Shown one piece after another: positions 28,624 through 38,567 of a DNA stretch of 64,000 nucleotides. Origin of the DNA: Melioribacteraceae bacterium (GTDB taxonomy: Bacteria > Bacteroidota > Ignavibacteria > Ignavibacteriales > Melioribacteraceae); NCBI GenBank assembly GCA_026417375.1, contig JAOADJ010000036.1, forward strand, positions 62,001 through 126,000. Reading direction: 5' to 3'. Positions within the stretch are counted from its first letter, which is position 1, and every line of letters starts with the position of its first letter. Below the pieces are notes generated by a model that did no database searches, was not told the origin of the DNA, and saw only the letters and a program-made list of their open reading frames with translations. The position numbers and the translations under genes were made by a program.

Positions 28624-29972
28624 TGTACTAAAATTCCTGCAAGAGTTGCTGTTAATAAAGTTGAAATTGTTCCACCGAGTAATGCTTTTAATCCTAAAGC
28701 AGAAATATCTTTCTTACGTGAAGGAGCAAGTGGACTAATACCACCAATTTGAATTGCAATTGAAGAAAAATTTGCAAAACCACAAAGTGCATATGTAGCC
28801 ATCATTATTCCTTTTTCACTCATAACACCTTGTTTTATTAATGTAGTTAAATCAGCATAAGCAACAAATTCATTTAAAACTATTTTTGTACCTATCAAAC
28901 TTCCAAAATTAAAAGCATCACTCCAGGGTACTCCGATTGCAAAAGCTAAATAACGAAGAATTGTTCCAAAAATTAATTGAAGTGAAAGTGGTTGCCCAAA
29001 ATTCTGAATCAAATAATTATTAACACCAAATAAATCACCCAGTCCTGTAAAAATTGAATTTAACAAAGCAATCAAAGCAATAAAAGCAATTAACATTCCT
29101 GCAACATTTAAAGCTAAATGTAAACCATCGCTTGCACCAGTAGCTGCTGCTTCAATTACATTAGAAGCGTTTTTTTCTACTTTTAATTTAATAGTTCCTT
29201 TAGTTACAGGATCACCAGTTTCCGGATACAAAATTTTTGATACTGCTAAAGAAGCAGGAGCCGCCATTACACTTGCAGCTAATAATTGAACAGCAAATTT
29301 TAATTGAGCTTGTTCTAATGATATTTTATGAAGATCAGCAAATGATTGTCCCAACATTTGAATATAACTTGCCATAACACCACCAGCAATTGTAGCCATT
29401 CCGCCAACCATAATTGTTAGAATTTCTGAATTAGTCATTTTTTCAATAAATGGTTTTATTAATAATGGTGCTTCTGTTTGACCAACAAAAATATTTGCTG
29501 TGTTTGAAAGAGATTCAGCACCACTTGTCCCAAGCAATTTTGCCATTACCCAAGCCATTCCTTTTACAACAAGCTGAAGAATTCCAAGATAGTAGAGAAT
29601 TGAAGTTAATGCTGAAACAAAAATTATTGTTGGTAAAACCTGAAAAGCAAAGAAAAATCCTAAACTGTTTGTACCTGAATTAACAGCTAAACTTCCAAAA
29701 ACAAATTCAGCGCCTTTCATTGTAAATCCTAATAAAGCAACAACACCAGAACCAATTGCATTAATAACATCTTTTGGCCAACCAAGAATAAAAAACCAAC
29801 TTCTTAATGTTTCTGAATGAATTATAAATATCGCAAATAAAATTTGAATTCCAATTGCAGTAGCAACTAATTTCCAATTAACTCTTTTTTTATTATTAGA
29901 AAAAAGAAATGCAACACCAATTAATACAAAGATTCCTAATAAACCTCTTAAAAGATTTTCAACAAAAAACAT
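28620..29972 (-). CDS. Concentrative nucleoside transporter, NupC family
   Basis: This 450-residue inner-membrane protein has the CNT fold. Recognisable segments are VFVGQTEAPLLIKPFIEKM, the loop GGMATIAGGVMASY, and in the second repeat GTKIVLNEFVAY followed by YALCGFANFSSIAIQIGG. The family imports nucleosides with Na+ or H+. The GQTEAPLL and ALCGFANF motifs are the substrate and ion sites. It is cotranscribed with cdd, tdk and punA, which matches its role. Confidence 0.94.
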   Translation of the reverse strand: MFFVENLLRGLLGIFVLIGVAFLFSNNKKRVNWKLVATAIGIQILFAIFIIHSETLRSWFFILGWPKDVINAIGSGVVALLGFTMKGAEFVFGSLAVNSGTNSLGFFFAFQVLPTIIFVSALTSILYYLGILQLVVKGMAWVMAKLLGTSGAESLSNTANIFVGQTEAPLLIKPFIEKMTNSEILTIMVGGMATIAGGVMASYIQMLGQSFADLHKISLEQAQLKFAVQLLAASVMAAPASLAVSKILYPETGDPVTKGTIKLKVEKNASNVIEAAATGASDGLHLALNVAGMLIAFIALIALLNSIFTGLGDLFGVNNYLIQNFGQPLSLQLIFGTILRYLAFAIGVPWSDAFNFGSLIGTKIVLNEFVAYADLTTLIKQGVMSEKGIMMATYALCGFANFSSIAIQIGGISPLAPSRKKDISALGLKALLGGTISTLLTATLAGILVQ

Positions 29973-29987
29973 AATTCACCTTTTTAA

Positions 29988-30557
29988 TTAAGGAATAAAA
30001 TGACATTTTCGACAACGGGCTTCGTAACTATCTGCGGCGCCAACCAAAACTCTTTCACTTGAAGCAACTTTACGTTGAGTTCTATCGGCAGGGTTACCAC
30101 AATTAACACATATTGCTAAGGTTTTTGTTATATACTCTGCTATAGCTAATAACTGTGGCATAGGTTCGAAAGGTATTCCTCTATAATCCATATCTAAACC
30201 AGCAATAATTACTCTTTTACCATTATCAGCTAATTTATTTGCAACATCAATTAAATCATTTGAAAAAAATTGTGCTTCATCAATTCCAACAACTTGTGCA
30301 TCTTCAGATAAATCTAAAATTTCAAATGGATTATCAACAATTATTGATGGCAAAGATTGTTCATTATGTGAAACTATTTGGCTATCAGAATAACGATTAT
30401 CAATTTTAGGTTTGAATACTTTCACATTTAATTTGGCAATTTTTGCTCTTCTTAATCTTCTAATTAATTCTTCAGTTTTACCGCTAAACATACAGCCAGC
30501 AATTACTTCTATCCAACCCGTATCAATGGGCGAAGAATGTGGAGTAAACTCACTCAT
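29988..30557 (-). CDS. tdk: Thymidine kinase
   Basis: Tdk phosphorylates thymidine and deoxyuridine. The 189-residue type II enzyme has the P-loop [17 protein letters not shown], the DEAQFF Walker B segment with GLDMDYRG, and the zinc lasso cysteines in CVNCG and CRKCH. It overlaps cdd by eight bases and lies 15 bases before nupC, completing the salvage operon. Confidence 0.96.
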   Translation of the reverse strand: MSEFTPHSSPIDTGWIEVIAGCMFSGKTEELIRRLRRAKIAKLNVKVFKPKIDNRYSDSQIVSHNEQSLPSIIVDNPFEILDLSEDAQVVGIDEAQFFSNDLIDVANKLADNGKRVIIAGLDMDYRGIPFEPMPQLLAIAEYITKTLAICVNCGNPADRTQRKVASSERVLVGAADSYEARCRKCHFIP

Positions 30558-30951
30558 TGTTCAAAAACTCCTTATCAAATGAATAGGGAAGTAAATCTTT
30601 CATTTTAACAGTTTTGTGTTTTCCTTTAGAGTTAATCATAATTACTTCAAGTTCAGGACCACAAAATTCAATCATAATTTGCCTGCAAGCACCACAAGGT
30701 GAAATATAATTTTCGGAATCGGCTGCAATTGCAATTTTTTTGAAGTTTCTTTCTCCATCGTGCAATGCTTTAAATACAGCTAATCTTTCAGCACAAAGAG
30801 TTAACCCATAAGAAGAATTTTCTATGTTAGCACCAGTAAAAATTTTTCCATCATTTGTTAATAACGCAGCACCAACATGAAATTTTGAAAACTGAGGTAA
30901 AGCTTTTTTCTTTGCATCAATTGCAATTTTTACAAGATCATTTTTTTTCAT
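30550..30951 (-). CDS. cdd: Cytidine deaminase
   Basis: Cdd deaminates cytidine and deoxycytidine to uridines. The 133-residue tetrameric type has the zinc motifs [11 protein letters not shown] with the catalytic glutamate and [13 protein letters not shown], plus the substrate segment [11 protein letters not shown] and [11 protein letters not shown]. It is first in the operon and has a promoter of the sigma-70 type upstream at 30988-31016. Confidence 0.97.
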   Translation of the reverse strand: MKKNDLVKIAIDAKKKALPQFSKFHVGAALLTNDGKIFTGANIENSSYGLTLCAERLAVFKALHDGERNFKKIAIAADSENYISPCGACRQIMIEFCGPELEVIMINSKGKHKTVKMKDLLPYSFDKEFLNNE

Positions 30952-30987
30952 ATTTCAAAATAAAATTTTTGATGTGCTAAATTCGTA

Positions 30988-31016
30988 ATTATACTTTATT
31001 TAACAAAATATTTTAA
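30988..31016 (-). promoter_or_regulatory. Sigma-70-type promoter for the nucleoside operon
   Basis: On the minus strand a perfect TATAAT (plus positions 30988-30993) is preceded by a 17-base spacer and TTAAAA (31011-31016), which matches four of six bases of the -35 consensus. It would start transcription about 30 bases before the cdd ATG. No operator is obvious. Confidence 0.5.
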
Positions 31017-31042
31017 TAATTAAAATTATGATTTATACTTTC

Positions 31043-31071
31043 TTGACATTATTTTCGTTTAGGTTTATCTT
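31043..31071 (+). promoter_or_regulatory. Sigma-70-type promoter for the lytic transglycosylase gene
   Basis: A perfect TTGACA at 31043-31048 and TATCTT at 31066-31071 are spaced by 17 bases. The start point would be near 31078, about 24 bases before the chosen GTG. It is divergent from the cdd promoter, with about 26 bases between the two -35 elements. Confidence 0.65.
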
Positions 31072-31101
31072 GCAATCAAAATTTTCAGTTTCGGAGTGTG
31101 T

Positions 31102-33870
31102 GTGAAAAAAATTTTATTCTTGCCAATTATGGCATTCTTGTTTCTTTATTTAAATGGTTGTACATCTTTTAATTCAACATCTTCAAAAAGCATTTCAAAT
31201 TATTACACGAAGCAAGACACATTAAAAACTCAGGAAAGTAAATCTTTAGTTAATCAAATGTTAGAAAGTGCTCGCCGGGATTATGTAAATGCTCTTTATC
31301 AACAAAAATTAGGATTTAAAAGTGAAGCCATAAATTATTTTGAATCTGCGTTATCTACTATTAATAAATTAAGTTATTATCCGGAAATTGAAAAAAATGA
31401 ATCATTCGATGAATTAGAAACATCAATTGTTGAAGATTATCAAAAATTAGTTTCAAGTTTTGAGGAATTACCTGATGATATTTCTATTAGTGCTTTAAAA
31501 GAATGGATGGATAATAAAATTGATGGAACTGAAATTGAAGAAGATTCTTTAGTTGTTTCTGAAAAAGAAATTAAAAATGAAAATGTTGTTGTAGTAAAAG
31601 TTGGTGATTTTCCATTAGAAGTAAATTCATACGTTGAACAATGGGTTGAATATTTTACTGGAAGAGGAAGGAAACATATTGAGAACTGGCTTTCACGTTC
31701 AGGAAAATATTTCCCGATGATGGCTAAAATTTTTGCAGAAGAAAAAGTTCCTCAACAATTAATTTTTTTAAGTATGGTTGAAAGTGGGTTAAATCCTTTT
31801 GCACGTTCATGGGCTAGAGCCGTTGGGTTGTGGCAATTTATAAGAGGAACCGGAAGATTATATGATTTAAATATCAATTTTCATATTGACGAAAGAAGAG
31901 ATCCCGAAAAAGCAACAAGAGCTGCTGCTAAACATTTGAAGGATTTATATTATTCATTAGGTGATTGGAATTTAGCATTAGCAGCTTATAATAGTGGTGA
32001 AGGAAATGTTCGTAAAGCGATGAGAAGATCTGGTGCATCTGATTTTTGGTCTATTAGAAAATATTTACCAAGAGAAACAAGAAGTTATGTTCCTCAATAT
32101 ATAGCAGTAACTTTAATTGCAAGCCAACCTGAAAAATATGGTTTTACTAATATTCAATATGAAAAGCCACACGAATATGCTACTTATACAATTAATGATG
32201 CATATGATCTAAACATTCTGGCAAAATGTGCCGGCATAAGTGTTGAACTTTTAAGAGAAATGAATCCGGAGCTTACTCAAAACTCAACTCCTCCAAGTTA
32301 TGAAGGAGGTTATCCATTAAAAATTCCAGCAAAATCCTTTGATGCATTTGTTGCAAATGTAAGGAATATTCCTGATGAAGCTAAAGTTCAATTTATTACA
32401 CACATTGTTAAACCAGGAGAAAAAATTTCTCAAATAGCAAGAAAGTATGATGTTAGTATTTCAAAACTTGCAGAAATGAATAATTTGAATGTCAAAAAGA
32501 AATTAGTAGCAGGGACTGAAATTAAAATTCCGGTTGCTTCTGATTTAGATGAAATTAATTTAGTTATTAACACCGATGAACTTCCCGCAATAGAAGATGA
32601 AATAAAATCTTATGACAATAAACCAACATATAGTTTACAAATATCATCATCTGTAAATGATGCATTAACTACAAAAAATTACTCAACTGAAAATGATACA
32701 ATTGAATATATTGTTCCGGAAGGAAAATCTCCTGTTAAATATATTGTTAAAACAAATGATAACTTAGTTGATATTTCAAATATGTTTAACGTAAGAGTTT
32801 CTGATATCAGAAATTGGAACAATTTACCTTATACTTCAAGAGCAAGAGTAGGACAGGAATTAACTATTTATGTTCCTAATGAAAAAGTAGATTATTATTC
32901 ATCCATTAATAATATGTCTGAAAATGAAAGGAAAAATTTAATTCTTACAAATAATGGTGATTCATATATTGAGCATCGTGTTCGTTCAGGTGAATCTTTA
33001 TCATCAATTGCTGCAAAATATGGAGTTTCAGTTTCACAAATAAAAAATTGGAATAATTTAACCAGTAATACAATTAGTCGTGGTAAAAAACTTTTAATTT
33101 ATTCTGCTGATTATAAAGGTAATGTAAGTGTTGCTTCAAATAATAAACCAAGCACTTACAAAGTGAAAAAAGGTGATTCATTAGGAAAAATTGCTCAAAA
33201 GTTTAATGTAACAATAGCACAATTGAAAAATTGGAATAGTCTTTCTTCAAATAATTTAAAAGTTGGTCAAAATTTAGTTATTAAAGACAAACAAATAAAT
33301 TCAATTGGTGATAATTCATATCGAACAGGAAGTAACTTAATTAATCATACTATTAAAAGTGGTGAGACGATTAGTGAAATTGCTGATTATTATAATGTCT
33401 CAATCTCTGAAATTAAAAATTGGAATAACTTAAAAACTAATAAACTAGTAGCAGGTAAAAAATTAATTATTTACTCAGACGAAACAAGTAAAAACAAATC
33501 AACTTCGATATCAAATTCTCCAAAAAAAGAAAGTACAAATGAAATATCAGCAAAAGCAACACTTTATAAAGTTCAAGAAGGTGAATCATTGGAAACTATT
33601 TCAAATAAATTTAATGTTTCTGTGAAAGATCTGAAGGAATGGAATAAACTAAAAAGTGATAAAATTAAAATTGGTCAAGATTTGATAATATATTCGGTTC
33701 AAAAAAGTAAAAATGAAAATGAAAAAAATTTAGTTTATTATGTTCGTGAAGGTGAAAGTTTATGGACGATTGCTAAGAATTATAAAGTTAAAGTTGCAGA
33801 TCTAATTGCTTGGAATAATTTAAAAGATGAAAAAGTAAAAGTTGGTCAAAAAATAATAATTCAACAATAG
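31102..33870 (+). CDS. MltD-like membrane-bound lytic transglycosylase with seven LysM repeats
   Basis: This lipoprotein of about 922 residues cleaves peptidoglycan. A lipobox (LNGC) follows the hydrophobic N-terminus. A helical region spans about 30-180. The family 1 transglycosylase domain has catalytic glutamate near residue 227 in [11 protein letters not shown], then [11 protein letters not shown] and [15 protein letters not shown]. Seven LysM domains follow (about 395 to the end), and one more degenerate copy may precede them. The better-known MltD proteins carry two or so. I chose the second of two close GTG codons, because GGAG at 31093-31096 would overlap the first. The last five repeats share the core KNWNNL or a close variant. 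Confidence 0.92.
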   Translation: MKKILFLPIMAFLFLYLNGCTSFNSTSSKSISNYYTKQDTLKTQESKSLVNQMLESARRDYVNALYQQKLGFKSEAINYFESALSTINKLSYYPEIEKNESFDELETSIVEDYQKLVSSFEELPDDISISALKEWMDNKIDGTEIEEDSLVVSEKEIKNENVVVVKVGDFPLEVNSYVEQWVEYFTGRGRKHIENWLSRSGKYFPMMAKIFAEEKVPQQLIFLSMVESGLNPFARSWARAVGLWQFIRGTGRLYDLNINFHIDERRDPEKATRAAAKHLKDLYYSLGDWNLALAAYNSGEGNVRKAMRRSGASDFWSIRKYLPRETRSYVPQYIAVTLIASQPEKYGFTNIQYEKPHEYATYTINDAYDLNILAKCAGISVELLREMNPELTQNSTPPSYEGGYPLKIPAKSFDAFVANVRNIPDEAKVQFITHIVKPGEKISQIARKYDVSISKLAEMNNLNVKKKLVAGTEIKIPVASDLDEINLVINTDELPAIEDEIKSYDNKPTYSLQISSSVNDALTTKNYSTENDTIEYIVPEGKSPVKYIVKTNDNLVDISNMFNVRVSDIRNWNNLPYTSRARVGQELTIYVPNEKVDYYSSINNMSENERKNLILTNNGDSYIEHRVRSGESLSSIAAKYGVSVSQIKNWNNLTSNTISRGKKLLIYSADYKGNVSVASNNKPSTYKVKKGDSLGKIAQKFNVTIAQLKNWNSLSSNNLKVGQNLVIKDKQINSIGDNSYRTGSNLINHTIKSGETISEIADYYNVSISEIKNWNNLKTNKLVAGKKLIIYSDETSKNKSTSISNSPKKESTNEISAKATLYKVQEGESLETISNKFNVSVKDLKEWNKLKSDKIKIGQDLIIYSVQKSKNENEKNLVYYVREGESLWTIAKNYKVKVADLIAWNNLKDEKVKVGQKIIIQQ

Positions 33871-33888
33871 TTCTTTTAATAAATAAGA

Positions 33889-33974
33889 GTCGTTAGGGGT
33901 GCCCTCGTAAAACAAGAGGCGCTGAGAATAAACCCTTGAACCTGATCTGGGTAATGCCAGCGTAGGAAAACGGC
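33889..33974 (+). promoter_or_regulatory. TPP riboswitch (THI element) aptamer
   Basis: The conserved core is plain: GGGGTGCC, CTGAGA (33922-33927), ACCC, and CCTGATCTGGGTAATGCCAG followed by CGTAGG. The closing stem P1 pairs GTCGTT (33889-33894) with AACGGC (33969-33974). It binds thiamine pyrophosphate and lies directly upstream of an outer-membrane receptor, thiamine pyrophosphokinase and a symporter. The expression platform follows at 33991-34023. Confidence 0.96.
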
Positions 33975-33990
33975 AGGAATAATTAAGCCC

Positions 33991-34023
33991 GCCGTTTTCA
34001 AGTTTTTTCCAAAACGGCTTTTT
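33991..34023 (+). terminator. Riboswitch-controlled intrinsic terminator
   Basis: GCCGTTTT (33991-33998) pairs with AAAACGGC (34011-34018) across a 12-base loop and is followed by five T. The left arm plus one base (GCCGTTTTC) is also perfectly complementary to GAAAACGGC at 33966-33974, the 3' strand of aptamer stem P1. With TPP bound P1 forms and the terminator is free to form; without it the P1 strand can act as anti-terminator. This is a classic off-switch. Confidence 0.9.
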
Positions 34024-34052
34024 CATTTTAAAACTAAAAAAGGAGTAATAAA

Positions 34053-36542
34053 ATGAAACGCTTAATTATTCTTATGTTTTTTACAATTTCAATTTCCGCA
34101 CAAGTTAAATCTCTCGAAGGAAAAGTTTTAAACTTCGAAAACTTAGAACCAATTCCTTTCTGTAATATTCTAATTGAAGGAAAAAATATTTCAGCTATAT
34201 CAAATCAAAATGGTTACTTTTTAATTTCTGATGAAATCAGTTTATCTGATAAAATTATTTTTAATCACATCGGTTTTGTAAAAAAAATAATATTAGTTAA
34301 AGACTTTTTAAATCAAAGCAAAAAAGAAGTTCTGTTAGAAAGTAAGTTATTTAGTTCTCAAACGATATTAGTTAAAGGAATTATTTCAGATAAAAAAAAT
34401 ACTCCAATTAGTTTTTCAAAAATTAAACGAGAGGAATTTGTTAAAAGTTATTCTACACAAGATATTCCTGAATTAATAAGTTATTTGCCATCAACTTATT
34501 TTTATTCAGAAAATGGTAATGGACTTGGTTATAATTATCTCAGTATCCGTGGTTTTGACCAAAGAAGAATTTCAGTTTCAATAAATGGAATTCCTCAAAA
34601 TGATCCTGAAGATCATAATGTTTACTGGATTGATTTTCCGGATTTAATTGAAAACAGTGAATTAATTCAGGTTCAACGTGGAGCTGGTAATGGAATTATT
34701 GGTTATCCTTCAATTGGTGGCTCAGTTAATATTATAACTTCAACTTTTTCTGATAAATCCTTTTTAGAATTAAATACTGCAATAGGAAGTTACAATACAA
34801 GAAAATATGGTGTTTCTTTTTCATCTGGATTAATAAATAATAAGTATTCTTTTAGTGGTAAAATTTCACAAACATTAAGTAGTGGTTATAGAAATTTAAG
34901 TTGGGTTGATCTTAAATCATATCATATTTCGGCAGTAAGATTTGATGATAACTTAACAACACAAATTAATATTTATGGTGGTCCAATTGCAGATGGTTTA
35001 GCATATACTGGTTTACCAAAATTTGCTATTAAAGATAAAAATCTTAGAAAACAAAATTATTCTTATTGGGAAGCTGATAAGAATTCATTTACTTATGTTT
35101 TAGAAAGAAGAGCAGAAGAGATTGAAAATTTTTCACAACCACATTTTGAAATTTTAAATCAATATAAGTTTGATGATAACTTGAATTTCAATTCTGCATT
35201 GTTTTTAGTTTTAGGAAATGGATTTTTTGATTATGATGCCTCGTGGGCAGATACTTCATATTTTAGATTGACTAAGGAATTTGGGTTCACACCAAAAGAA
35301 AATCCAACCAATTCATTAATTCGTGCAATGGTTGAAAATAAACAATTTGGTTGGATTCCAAAACTTAATCTAAAACATAGCAATGGTGAATTAATTGTTG
35401 GAGGAGAATTCAGATTTCATAATTCTTTACATTGGGGCAGTATAAACTATGCAAATAATTTACCGGAAAATTTATCTAAATCATTTAAATATTATCAGTA
35501 CAATGGAAGTAAGGATATAATTAATTTATTTTTCAATGAAAATTATAATGTTAGTGAAAAAATAAATTTACTTTCAGAAATACAATTTGCTTATAATAAA
35601 TATAAGTTGTTTAATGAAAAATTTTTGAATAATAACTTTAGTATTAAACATTTTTTTATTAATCCACGTATTGGTGTTAACTACAAATATGATGATAAAT
35701 TATCAGGTTATTTAAGCTTTGCATTTATACAACGTGAACCCAGATTAAAAAACTATTATGATGCAGCTGAATCGAGTGGTGGAGAACTTCCGCAATTTGA
35801 ACTAAATAATGATGGAAGTTATAATTTTAATTCACCATTAGTTAAACCCGAAAAAATGTATGATATTGAACTTGGAGCAAATTATAATAATGAAAAAATA
35901 TCTTTTTCACTTAATGGTTATTACATGATGTTTAAAGATGAAATTGTAAAGAAAGGGCAATTAGATAGATTTGGTCAGCCAATTACTGGAAATATGGATA
36001 ATACAATTCATTATGGAATAGAAGCCACATTTAATTATAAAATTCAACCTAACTTAGAATTAATATTAAATTCATCATTAAGTAAAAATATAATTTCAAA
36101 TGGAAATACTTTTGTAAAAACTAAAGATTTAACTGGTAAAAAAGTAATTGCAAAAATTGATTTAGAAAATAATTCAATAAGTGGATTTCCAGACTCATAT
36201 TTTAATTCTATTATAAAATATTCTAATGATAATTTTTATTTACAATTATCAACAAAATATGTTGGTTCATTTTATACTGATAATTATGCAGAAAAATTAC
36301 CATCACTTTTAAGAATTTATCCAAAGCTAACTGATTACATTGACAATAAAGTTGATTCATATTTTTTAATTAACTTATTTGTATCAAATGAATTTGATGT
36401 TGAATACATTCAATCTAAAATAAAGCTTTATTTACAGGTTAATAATTTGACAAATAATCTTTATGCTGCTTATGGAATTGGAGGAGAGTTTTTTCCAGCT
36501 GCAGAAAGAAATTATTTATTTGGAGTTAAAATAAATTTATGA
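34053..36542 (+). CDS. TonB-dependent outer-membrane receptor, probably for thiamine
   Basis: The 829-residue protein has a signal peptide (to about SISAQ, residue 17). A carboxypeptidase-regulatory-like beta domain spans about 20-95. The plug domain follows at about 130-240, with YLSIRGFDQRRISVSINGIPQND and GGSVNIIT. A long beta-barrel runs to a C-terminal aromatic-rich end (YLFGVKINL). Such receptors import scarce ligands using TonB energy. The TPP riboswitch directly upstream and the kinase downstream make thiamine or a precursor the likely ligand. It has an AGGAG ribosome site. No SusD partner is present. It overlaps the kinase gene by four bases. Confidence 0.9.
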   Translation: MKRLIILMFFTISISAQVKSLEGKVLNFENLEPIPFCNILIEGKNISAISNQNGYFLISDEISLSDKIIFNHIGFVKKIILVKDFLNQSKKEVLLESKLFSSQTILVKGIISDKKNTPISFSKIKREEFVKSYSTQDIPELISYLPSTYFYSENGNGLGYNYLSIRGFDQRRISVSINGIPQNDPEDHNVYWIDFPDLIENSELIQVQRGAGNGIIGYPSIGGSVNIITSTFSDKSFLELNTAIGSYNTRKYGVSFSSGLINNKYSFSGKISQTLSSGYRNLSWVDLKSYHISAVRFDDNLTTQINIYGGPIADGLAYTGLPKFAIKDKNLRKQNYSYWEADKNSFTYVLERRAEEIENFSQPHFEILNQYKFDDNLNFNSALFLVLGNGFFDYDASWADTSYFRLTKEFGFTPKENPTNSLIRAMVENKQFGWIPKLNLKHSNGELIVGGEFRFHNSLHWGSINYANNLPENLSKSFKYYQYNGSKDIINLFFNENYNVSEKINLLSEIQFAYNKYKLFNEKFLNNNFSIKHFFINPRIGVNYKYDDKLSGYLSFAFIQREPRLKNYYDAAESSGGELPQFELNNDGSYNFNSPLVKPEKMYDIELGANYNNEKISFSLNGYYMMFKDEIVKKGQLDRFGQPITGNMDNTIHYGIEATFNYKIQPNLELILNSSLSKNIISNGNTFVKTKDLTGKKVIAKIDLENNSISGFPDSYFNSIIKYSNDNFYLQLSTKYVGSFYTDNYAEKLPSLLRIYPKLTDYIDNKVDSYFLINLFVSNEFDVEYIQSKIKLYLQVNNLTNNLYAAYGIGGEFFPAAERNYLFGVKINL

Positions 36543-37192
36543 AAAAATGTTTGATTATTGCTAATGGCGATTTACCAAAAAAAAGTATTATTAATTTTTT
36601 AATTAAGAAAAATTATAATACAATTATTTGTGCCGATGGTGGAGCAAACAAAGCCAAAAAAATTAACATAATACCAAATTTTATAATTGGCGATTTTGAC
36701 TCAATTAATGAAGAAACAAAAAAACATTATGAAGGAAAATCAAAGTTTATTGAAATTAGAAGACAGAATGATACAGATGTTGAAAAATGTTTAAAGTTTG
36801 CCATTAAAAATAATTTTAAAGAAGCTTTGTTACTTGGTGCAACTGGTGATAGGCTTGATCATACTATTTGCAATCTTGGAATTGTATTAAAATTTTACAA
36901 TCAAATTAAAATAAAAATTATCCATCAAAAATCATTATTAACACCATTGACTGGTATTGTTAATTTATCTACTGTTGAAGGAGAAACTGTTTCAATTTAT
37001 GGATTCGATGAAAAGACTTTGATAACATCAAAAGGGTTAAAATATAAGCTGAACAAATCATCACTTTCATTCGGGAAAAAGGAAAGTACAAGCAATGTTG
37101 CACTAAAAGATAAAATTGAATTAACAATTGAAAATGGAATAATATTTTTTATAAGAGATTTCGATTTAGTGAGAAAAAATGATTTCATTTAG
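36539..37192 (+). CDS. Thiamine pyrophosphokinase
   Basis: This enzyme converts thiamine to TPP with ATP. The 217-residue protein carries the family motifs ICADGGANKAKK, PNFIIGDFDSI, RQNDTDVEKCL and LLGATGDRLDHTICNLG, with the aspartates that bind Mg-ATP. The C-terminal beta domain is present. It is translationally coupled to the receptor (ATGA) and overlaps the symporter by 14 bases, so salvage from uptake to cofactor is encoded together. The cofactor made here is the ligand of the upstream riboswitch. Confidence 0.93.
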   Translation: MKKCLIIANGDLPKKSIINFLIKKNYNTIICADGGANKAKKINIIPNFIIGDFDSINEETKKHYEGKSKFIEIRRQNDTDVEKCLKFAIKNNFKEALLLGATGDRLDHTICNLGIVLKFYNQIKIKIIHQKSLLTPLTGIVNLSTVEGETVSIYGFDEKTLITSKGLKYKLNKSSLSFGKKESTSNVALKDKIELTIENGIIFFIRDFDLVRKNDFI

Positions 37193-38567
37193 CAACTTAG
37201 ATATAATTATTATTTCCATTTTCTTTTTTTTGTTAATGATTATTGGATTTATTCCGAAAAGTAAAAATGAATCTGAAAGTTTTCTCCTTTCAAACAGAAA
37301 TGTTGGTTTATTTCTATTTATAATGACAAATGTTTCTACCTGGTATGGTGGAATTTTAGGTGTTGGCGAATTTACTTATAGATATGGAATTTTAAGTTGG
37401 ACAACTCAAGGATTACCTTATTACATTTTTGCTTTAATATTTGCGTTGTTATTTTCTTCTAAAATTCGTTCATCAAATCTTTTTACAATTCCTGAAAAAA
37501 TTGAGTCAATCTATGGAAAGAATGTTGGAATTTTGTCTTCAATTATTGTTTTTATTTTAGTATCGCCAGCACCTTATCTTCTTATGATTGGTAATTTAAT
37601 AAGTTATGTGTTCAACATTAAATTAATTTATGGATTAATAATTGGAATAATATTCACATCAACTTATTTATTTAAAGGTGGTTATAAATCCGATTTATAT
37701 ACTGATGTATTTCAATTTTTTGTGATGTTTATTGGATTTGGTTTATCACTTTATTTTATAACAAATAATTATGGTGGCTTGACATTTTTAAAATCAAATT
37801 TACCATCGCAACATTTATCATTTACCGGAAATGTATCAATTACTTATTTAATTGTATGGTTTTTAATTGCAATATGGACGTTTGCTGATCCGGGATTTCA
37901 TCAAAGATGTTATGCAGCTAAAAATAATTTCGTTGCAAAGTGGGGAATTATTATATCAATATTCTTTTGGGCATTGTTCGATTTTTTAACAACATCAACA
38001 GGATTATATGCAAAGGCATTAATACCTAATTTAGAAAATCCAATTCTTTCATTTCCAATTTTTGCAAATCAATTTCTTTCATCTGGAATTAAAGGAATTT
38101 TTGTTGCTGCTATGTTTGCAACTATTTTATCAACTTTAAATAGTTTTTTATTCTTAAGTGCAACAACTATTGGAAAAGATTTTTTTTCAAAAATTAATAT
38201 TAAAAGGAAATTGTCAGATGTTTATTATGTAAAAATTGGTATTATAATTTCTTCATTTGTTGCAATATTGCTATCATACTTTGTTCAATCGGTAGTTGAT
38301 TTATGGTATTTAATAGGAAGTATATTTATTCCACCTGTTATTTTATTAATTATTAGTTCATATTTTTTAAAATTAAAAATCAATAACACATTAGCAGTTT
38401 TTGAAATTATTTTTACAATTGTTTTAGGCATTACCTGGCAATTTACAAGAAGTTTATTTCAAAAAAGTATATTTAACGAAATTGAACCAATGATTGTTGG
38501 ATTAATTATAGCAGTAATTATTCATTCAATCGGATTGTTAATTCAAAAAAAATTGTCAGTCAAATAA
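37179..38567 (+). CDS. Sodium:solute symporter family protein, candidate thiamine transporter
   Basis: This 462-residue inner-membrane protein has about 12-13 hydrophobic helices of the SSS/LeuT type. Visible features are the N-terminal LLSNRNVGLFLFIMTNVSTWYGG region, WTFADPGFHQRCYAAK (a motif also seen in pantothenate, proline and other SSS carriers) and SPAPYLLMIGN. Its overlap with the thiamine kinase gene and control by the TPP riboswitch imply import of thiamine or its precursor. Bacteroidota thiamine operons often use PnuT instead. The family call is firm; the substrate is inferred from context only. The stop lies inside a terminator hairpin. Confidence 0.85.
   Translation: MISFSNLDIIIISIFFFLLMIIGFIPKSKNESESFLLSNRNVGLFLFIMTNVSTWYGGILGVGEFTYRYGILSWTTQGLPYYIFALIFALLFSSKIRSSNLFTIPEKIESIYGKNVGILSSIIVFILVSPAPYLLMIGNLISYVFNIKLIYGLIIGIIFTSTYLFKGGYKSDLYTDVFQFFVMFIGFGLSLYFITNNYGGLTFLKSNLPSQHLSFTGNVSITYLIVWFLIAIWTFADPGFHQRCYAAKNNFVAKWGIIISIFFWALFDFLTTSTGLYAKALIPNLENPILSFPIFANQFLSSGIKGIFVAAMFATILSTLNSFLFLSATTIGKDFFSKINIKRKLSDVYYVKIGIIISSFVAILLSYFVQSVVDLWYLIGSIFIPPVILLIISSYFLKLKINNTLAVFEIIFTIVLGITWQFTRSLFQKSIFNEIEPMIVGLIIAVIIHSIGLLIQKKLSVK

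Noticed and set aside
31102-33870. LysM repeats as a candidate for a DNA repeat array or CRISPR-like structure
   Set aside because: The periodicity is at protein level, within one long open frame, with divergent nucleotide sequence.
33820-34026. Minus-strand open frame across the riboswitch
   Set aside because: It is a shadow of the LysM gene end and the structured leader; its product resembles nothing and there is no ribosome site.
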